Shown here piece after piece: positions 26,401 through 30,341 of a stretch of DNA of 30,341 nucleotides. The notes below the pieces were generated by a model. The model worked only from the letters and a program-made list of their open reading frames with translations. It had not been told where the DNA came from and did no database searches. The position numbers and the translations under genes are program-made. The DNA is taken from assembly GCA_001412425.1 (NCBI GenBank), contig LKUH01000377.1:1-30341 (forward strand), written 5' to 3'. The number at the start of each line of letters is the position of its first letter. The stretch's first letter is position 1. Origin of the DNA: Candidatus Cloacimonas sp. SDB. Lineage in GTDB: Bacteria > Cloacimonadota > Cloacimonadia > Cloacimonadales > TCS61.

Positions 26401-29207
26401 TCTGCTCCAATGGCTGGTTTGCTCCGGGTAGTGTTGATCTCCATTCTTTCATGAACTGGAATTTACCCGGACCTTTGGGACCTTCGCCAATGGTGGCTGT
26501 ATTCTGGGATGATCTGAAAATGGGAGATGTTGCAGGCAATAATTATATTCCTAACGGCGGTAAAGTCTGTTACTATTTTGATGAAGTTGAGGATCGTTTT
26601 ATTATAGAATGGTCACGACTGAGAAATAAATTTGATAATCAGCTTGAGACCTTCCAGGCAATTATTTACGATCCTTATATATATCCAACTTCTCATGGGG
26701 ATAGTCAGCTGTTGTTGCAATATCTGGAAGTAAACAATACAGACCAGGGCAGCTATGAAAATTTTCTAGTGAATCACGGTCAATATGCCACAATCGGTAT
26801 TGAAGATCATTTAGGAAGCGACGGACTGGAGTATACCTATAACAATGTGTATCCCGCAGCAGCTGCACCTGTTGATGATTATACTGCCTTAACAATATCA
26901 GGATCTCCAGTAAGTACTGATGATCCTTATATTGTTTTTAATGGGTATGAATTGAATGACTCTAACGGTAATGGACAGTTTGATTATGCTGAATCTGCCG
27001 AATTAAGCATTGCGTTAAAAAATCTGGGCGGTATTACAGCTACCAATGTTTCTGCCATAATTACAACAGATGATGAATATGTTGAAGTGCTGAATCCATT
27101 TTCCGAGTATGATGATATCGCCACTGGAGCAGTTGAATACTCTTTATCAGATTTTTCTTTGCAGATAGCGGATATCTGTCCGGACCAGCATATGGTTATT
27201 CTGCACCTGGAAGTCCAGTCTGACCAGGGGAATGCTGTTATGCCATTTAACATAATGATCCGAGCACCTGAAATAGTCTTAAGTAGTGTAAGAGTTAATG
27301 ACATCAATAATAGTCTGCTGGATCCGGGTGAAACAGCACCTGTTTCATTAATTTTCAGTAACACGGGTGGATCAGTTTCCAACGATTTATCTGCAGAAAT
27401 AATGCTTAATTCTAATTTTGTGTCCACAAATAACAGCTCAGTTGATTTGGGTATGATTGAGTCCTTTTCAAATTCAACTGCTGAACTGGAATTCTCGGCA
27501 GATGCAGGAGTTGAGATTGGAGCTGAAATTATCATAAGCTGGGTAGTTTCTGATGAAATGGGTTATGAATTTTCAGGGGATATTCCATTCTATATAGCTC
27601 AGGTTCCGGTTAATTTCAGGGAAGATTTTAACTCTTTTCCGCCGGAAGGCTGGGAATTGGAAGGCGGAACAAACTGGATCGGTAATTACAGCAATGCAGC
27701 TGGTGGAACCCCTCCTGAAGCTCTATTCTGGGGTGGAACTCCCTATCAAACAAGTCAGAGGCTTATATCTGCACCGGTCAATACTCTGGGATCGAATCAA
27801 CTGATTCTGGAATTCCGCCAAAATCTGATGCCGCTGAGTTCAGATTTTGCAGCCGGTATTGCAACTTCCAATGACGGAATATTCTGGAATAATGTTATTT
27901 CCTATAATGATGTTGTCCCAACTCAAATTACTCAACTTATAATTGATACACCTGATGTAGGATCGGCTGAATTCAGGTTTTCTTTTTATTTTGAAGGTGA
28001 TACTGAATCTATCAATTACTGGGCTCTTGATAATATTGTTCTTGATCACGTACCCATTGTTCCGCAAGCCTTTATTATTGGAACGGTGACTCTGGCGGAT
28101 GGGAATGGTAATGTGCAGGAAACTCTGCTGTCAGCTGGGGATTTTTCTGCCAATCCTTCTGAAACGGGCGAGTTTAACTTACGGGTGGTACCTGGAATTT
28201 ATGATATTTCAGCATTTCTGCCCGGTTATCTGCGTGAGACTGTGACAGATTTTGAAGTGCTGCTTCCCTGGACAACGCATTATCTTGATTTCATTCTTAC
28301 AGAAGCTACTATGGAATATCCTCCGCAGAATCTTACCAGTGAAATCAATATTTATCATGTACACTTGAACTGGGATCCACCTGGATTCAATCGCGATGAA
28401 AGAAATTTTCCTCCCGAGGTTTATGAGATTCCAGATCTGTTATCAGATTCTGACAACAGAAACAAACACACAGAGATAAGGTCTCAAACCGGATTCAATC
28501 TATATAGAAATGGCATACTTTTTAGTGAGATCAATGAGATTTCGGTAACTCATTATGATGATATGGAACTGGATGCGGGATTGTACGAATATTATGTAAC
28601 AGCAGTTTTTGATGAGGGTGAGTCCGAAGCTTCCAATTCAACAAATGTTGAAATAATTTTACCACCTCCCGCAAATCTGGCTGCTAATTCTACTCCGACA
28701 GGTCTGAATGTTATATTAAGCTGGGAATCTCCCAATGACTATGTTACTGGGTACAGGATATATCGTAATAATATCTTCATCGCAGAAACAAATGGTCTTT
28801 ATTATTTTGATGCTGATCTGGATCCGGGAATTTATTTCTATGGTCTAACAGCGCTCTATAATATTTATGAATCAGAACCTTCTTTGCAGGAGATTGAGCT
28901 TACTAATTCTTCTGATGATCTGAATCCGCTGGTAACATCACTTTCAGGTAATCATCCTAATCCTTTCAATCCTGAAACAACTATAAATTATCAGCTGGCA
29001 GAAAACAGTTTTGTCCAACTGGGGATCTACAATATTAAGGGTCAGTTAGTGCGTATACTGGTTTCAGAAGAATTAAAAGCTGGATTTTATGAAGTAATTT
29101 GGAATGGAACTGATGACAATGATAGACAGGTTTCTTCCGGAGTATATTACTGTATTTTACGAACAGAGGATAAATCAGCCCGAAATAAGCTGATCCTGAT
29201 CAAGTAG
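23466..29207 (+). CDS. Large gingipain-like (peptidase C25) modular surface protein
   Basis: This 1913-aa protein has a signal peptide (about 1-20), a gingipain-type prodomain region (about 30-225) and a C25-like caspase-fold domain (about 230-575). The nucleophile-type Cys467 is in ITCLTGNF, and a VGDAGG strand and an IVGRL strand are recognisable. The position normally occupied by Gly-His-Gly reads YRGFV (435-439), so the family's histidine is missing. CARDB-like beta-sandwiches follow near 676, 795, 1160 and 1275. Next come a cleaved-adhesin/MAM-like domain (about 1385-1530), a carboxypeptidase-regulatory-like domain (about 1538-1615), two fibronectin-III-like domains (about 1618 and 1731) and a FlgD-like sorting domain starting NHPNPFNPETT (about 1828) and ending in lysine. 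It is probably exported and anchored to the surface; protease activity is uncertain. Confidence 0.85.
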   Translation: MKKINLAILIFLAVSLNCKNIKISANQGLPLVEYSAHDLYETEIFFNLLEYELDKNVVENEEYSKITIPSEGGTFNLGKPDLPSITRLFAVPNQGEVEIEVTGINDGTINDILLYPKQPLPTESNRREIPFSLNEDFYRNGELYPENIAVVGEPVILRDLRVVPVTFNPFQYDPQSRELRIINNIDLTLKVSGRGGINTKTAERERSRAFEKIYQSIITNYEIIREREDDYQTPSYLFIYPEAEGIAGYLQDLVEWKHQKGFEVTAVSTAIAGTDQIAILNYIQEAYDNWENPPEYICLVGDAGGAYNIPTGHYVNPPYTGEGDQVYSTLEGNDILADVIVGRLSFNSIIEFQTILSKILNYEKNPYLGNPNWFNSAVLVGDPTDSGQSCVDTKIYIRDMMGVSVPNITCTEVYSGNWVTEIANGLNAGASYFNYRGFVAMSGWSVNHISNSLNNGYMLPFAVAITCLTGNFEGTTDCISERFLKAGSPSVPKGAIAAISTATGYTHTCFNNLIDAAIYEGVFVDEIFTPGGALVKGKLVLYNTYPQNPFDYVVKFSYWNNLMGDPGLELWSDIPEELNLIYESEISVGTNNLVIDVTDENGIPVEDVWVTILKGDDEIFVSDYSNAAGQVILPVIADIAGEVTITASKHNYIPEIQQVEIVESETFVNLHSFTIDDDEAGLSSGNNDGLINPGEIIELEVNLMNYGTFQVNGVSATIETTSSDIILLEPQEDFYSIAAGSSSSGNFLLQLDENATGNLEFVLNLFISDDSGNNWTDLIYLSSFGPHLEITGYFIEDGNDNIFQPGETVDLQLIAGNIGITDLENILATISCNDSRITINDAEGEFGNIPAEGQQTNSADLFNISAANSIVPGSMISFGIEFYNASGYSQNNSFSLQIGDVSVNDPLGPDAFGHYIYDNDDLQYINTKPFEWVEIDPQYGGSGTVITSLVDPGNMGTSAEIPLPFSMTFFGITYSSITVCSNGWFAPGSVDLHSFMNWNLPGPLGPSPMVAVFWDDLKMGDVAGNNYIPNGGKVCYYFDEVEDRFIIEWSRLRNKFDNQLETFQAIIYDPYIYPTSHGDSQLLLQYLEVNNTDQGSYENFLVNHGQYATIGIEDHLGSDGLEYTYNNVYPAAAAPVDDYTALTISGSPVSTDDPYIVFNGYELNDSNGNGQFDYAESAELSIALKNLGGITATNVSAIITTDDEYVEVLNPFSEYDDIATGAVEYSLSDFSLQIADICPDQHMVILHLEVQSDQGNAVMPFNIMIRAPEIVLSSVRVNDINNSLLDPGETAPVSLIFSNTGGSVSNDLSAEIMLNSNFVSTNNSSVDLGMIESFSNSTAELEFSADAGVEIGAEIIISWVVSDEMGYEFSGDIPFYIAQVPVNFREDFNSFPPEGWELEGGTNWIGNYSNAAGGTPPEALFWGGTPYQTSQRLISAPVNTLGSNQLILEFRQNLMPLSSDFAAGIATSNDGIFWNNVISYNDVVPTQITQLIIDTPDVGSAEFRFSFYFEGDTESINYWALDNIVLDHVPIVPQAFIIGTVTLADGNGNVQETLLSAGDFSANPSETGEFNLRVVPGIYDISAFLPGYLRETVTDFEVLLPWTTHYLDFILTEATMEYPPQNLTSEINIYHVHLNWDPPGFNRDERNFPPEVYEIPDLLSDSDNRNKHTEIRSQTGFNLYRNGILFSEINEISVTHYDDMELDAGLYEYYVTAVFDEGESEASNSTNVEIILPPPANLAANSTPTGLNVILSWESPNDYVTGYRIYRNNIFIAETNGLYYFDADLDPGIYFYGLTALYNIYESEPSLQEIELTNSSDDLNPLVTSLSGNHPNPFNPETTINYQLAENSFVQLGIYNIKGQLVRILVSEELKAGFYEVIWNGTDDNDRQVSSGVYYCILRTEDKSARNKLILIK

Positions 29208-29256
29208 CTCCAGGAAGTTTAGATTGGCGTATTTCTATCAGGAAAAACTTCTGGGC

Positions 29257-29284
29257 TTGACTAAATATTTTCCATTCGTAATTT
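29257..29284 (+). promoter_or_regulatory. Candidate promoter for the PAQR-family gene
   Basis: TTGACT (29257-29262), 16 nt spacer, TAATTT (29279-29284), 32 nt before the ATG. Just upstream, CCAGGAAGTTT (29210-29220) can pair with AAACTTCTGG (29245-29254) with one bulged base. No T-run follows that hairpin, so I do not call it a terminator. Confidence 0.4.
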
Positions 29285-29316
29285 ATTCTTCAGATGCTTC
29301 GGGAGGTAAATAAGAT

Positions 29317-29991
29317 ATGAAAAAGAAAATTCCCAAACCAATTATGGATAGAATAGACCTTGATTATTCCATTACACCTGCAGAAAATTTAGCCAGTTCG
29401 ATTGTACATATGGTTGGGTTTGGATTAAATCTAACAACAGCTGCGTTACTCATTGTTTTTTCTGCCTTAAAAGGAAATACGATTCAAATTGTCAGTTTTT
29501 CGATATTCGCAGCCTTTATGAATATTTATTATATCTTTTCCGTACTTTTTCACAGCCTGGTTAATATCGAAGCAAAAAAAGTTTTTAAAATATTGGAACG
29601 GTGCTCCGGATACCTTATTCTGATCGGGATTTTCATACCTTTAACACTTGTAGCGATGGATGGCATGAAAGGCTGGATTTATCTGTCAATTTTCATCTTT
29701 CTTAATCTAGCTGGAATTATTACAACCGCTATTTACGGTAGAATGACTGAATTGCTTATTACAATAATCCAATTCTTGATCTTTATTTATATAATTCTGT
29801 TCTTTATTCTTAACTTTCCGCTGGTATCAATTGCATTCATGATCTGGATTGCCATCGCGATAATTTTATTTCTGTCTGGTTTAATTATGGAAGAAATGAA
29901 GGGAATTAAATTTAATCATGCTCTGGGTCATCTGTGTTTACTACTTGCTAATATCAGTATTTTCTTTGGCTTTTTCTTCTATCTGATCTGA
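29317..29991 (+). CDS. Hemolysin III / PAQR-family membrane protein
   Basis: This 224-aa protein has about seven hydrophobic segments. The predicted metal ligands of the PAQR/hemolysin-III fold are present: Ser75-x-x-x-His79 in the second helix and His201-x-x-x-His205 in the last helix. The AENLASSIVH start (22-31) matches the family's N-terminal E-x-x-N-x-x-x-H pattern. The usual Asp-His at the start of helix three is Glu94-Arg95 here. Family members include membrane hydrolases and regulators of membrane fluidity; the name 'hemolysin' is historical. GGGAGG lies about 10 nt upstream of the ATG, a slightly long spacing. Confidence 0.82.
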   Translation: MKKKIPKPIMDRIDLDYSITPAENLASSIVHMVGFGLNLTTAALLIVFSALKGNTIQIVSFSIFAAFMNIYYIFSVLFHSLVNIEAKKVFKILERCSGYLILIGIFIPLTLVAMDGMKGWIYLSIFIFLNLAGIITTAIYGRMTELLITIIQFLIFIYIILFFILNFPLVSIAFMIWIAIAIILFLSGLIMEEMKGIKFNHALGHLCLLLANISIFFGFFFYLI

Positions 29992-30074
29992 TTTATTCTT
30001 AAGTTATCAAATAGCTCAATCTTTGCAAAAAAGATCACACTTTAGAAATAAATTGCTTTCTATGTAAATAAAAC

Positions 30075-30103
30075 TTGACATTAAGACAATTATAATTTAC
30101 ATT
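30075..30103 (+). promoter_or_regulatory. Candidate promoter for the Xre-family regulator
   Basis: TTGACA (30075-30080), 17 nt spacer, TACATT (30098-30103), 36 nt before the TTG start codon. This is the best-formed of the candidate promoters in the window. A TATAAT at 30091-30096 is too close to this -35 to pair with it. Confidence 0.5.
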
Positions 30104-30139
30104 TGAATTTGAAATATTGCAGGAATTCAGGAGGTTAAT

Positions 30140-30341
30140 TTGCAGGTTTTGAATAATGATTTAAAAAAAATTAGATTCCTGAATGGTGAACTTACCCAGC
30201 AGGAGTTGGCTGATAAATTGAATGTTTCCCGTCAGACGATCCATTCCATCGAAAAGGGGAAATTCAATCCATCTGTAAAATTAGCTCTTAAAATCGCAGA
30301 TTTGTTTAACGCTAAAGTTGAAGACATTTTTTATCTGGAGG
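30140..30341 (+). CDS. Xre-family HTH transcriptional regulator (partial, 3' end outside window)
   Basis: An open frame begins at TTG (30140) with AGGAGG (30129-30134) 5 nt upstream and runs to the window edge (67 codons visible). The translation begins MQVLNNDLKKIRFLNGE and contains a canonical helix-turn-helix: LTQQELADKLNVSRQTIHSI, then EKGKFNPSVKLALKIAD and FNAKVEDIF. This matches the short Xre/YozG-like regulators of about 65-75 aa that often sit beside a small membrane-protein gene. An in-frame TTG at 30149 is a less likely start because its spacing to the Shine-Dalgarno is 14 nt. The regulated target is not visible. Confidence 0.88.
   Translation, partial: MQVLNNDLKKIRFLNGELTQQELADKLNVSRQTIHSIEKGKFNPSVKLALKIADLFNAKVEDIFYLE

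Noticed and set aside
25806..27535. Long minus-strand open frames of 157 and 183 codons inside the gingipain-like gene
   Set aside because: Their translations show no domain pattern or ribosome site, and they lie opposite a well-supported gene whose composition favours open antisense frames.
29210..29254. Hairpin after the gingipain-like gene as a terminator
   Set aside because: The stem has a bulge and a 24-nt loop, and no T-run follows it.

Overview
This AT-rich window (roughly 40% GC by eye) most resembles a chromosome segment from the FCB group of bacteria, and I favour Candidatus Cloacimonadota. The reasons are the combination of a BamA-type outer-membrane assembly factor, two very modular secreted proteins ending in FlgD-like 'YPNPFNP' sorting domains, a gingipain-like (peptidase C25) surface protein, a Bacteroidetes-style serine palmitoyltransferase, and an ornithine aminotransferase. 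The taxonomic call is an inference; no rRNA or marker phylogeny could be run.

Layout: (1) 1-2392, minus strand: bamA, an intrinsic terminator, and tRNA-Pro(TGG). (2) 2393-2740: a divergent intergenic region holding a terminator-like hairpin and a perfect 11-bp palindrome just ahead of rimP. (3) 2741-11930, plus strand: a ten-gene translation and RNA operon, rimP-nusA-ylxR-ylxQ-infB-rbfA-nrnA-truB-ribF-radA, with gaps of 29 nt or less and several overlaps. (4) 11929-11962: a terminator shared by convergent radA and a TPR protein. (5) 11993-17282, minus strand: the TPR protein, then a thiamine salvage cluster (substrate-binding lipoprotein, permease, thiamine pyrophosphokinase) and an ornithine aminotransferase. 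(6) 17412-20144, plus strand: a tightly overlapped GT2-surE-pcm-membrane-protein operon, followed 25 nt later by a secreted beta-helix protein. (7) 22043-29991, plus strand: serine palmitoyltransferase-like enzyme, a 1913-aa gingipain-like protein, and a PAQR/hemolysin-III membrane protein. (8) 30140-end: the start of an Xre-family regulator with a TTG start codon, cut by the window edge.

How the genes work together: the central operon is a largely conserved housekeeping set for transcription elongation, initiation factor IF2, 30S maturation, tRNA pseudouridylation, nanoRNA/pAp turnover and FAD synthesis, with the recombination factor radA at its end. The minus-strand thi genes appear to import thiamine or a precursor and phosphorylate it, but no transporter ATPase is encoded here. 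The surE-pcm operon suggests nucleotide and protein repair. The distal region is cell-envelope biology: sphingolipid synthesis and large exported proteins.

I see no CRISPR array, transposase, integrase or phage gene. No wholly new multi-gene system is evident. The best leads are leader hairpins upstream of rimP and of the thi cluster, a gingipain-like domain that has lost the family's Gly-His-Gly histidine, and an AT-rich long palindrome between the sphingolipid and gingipain-like genes.
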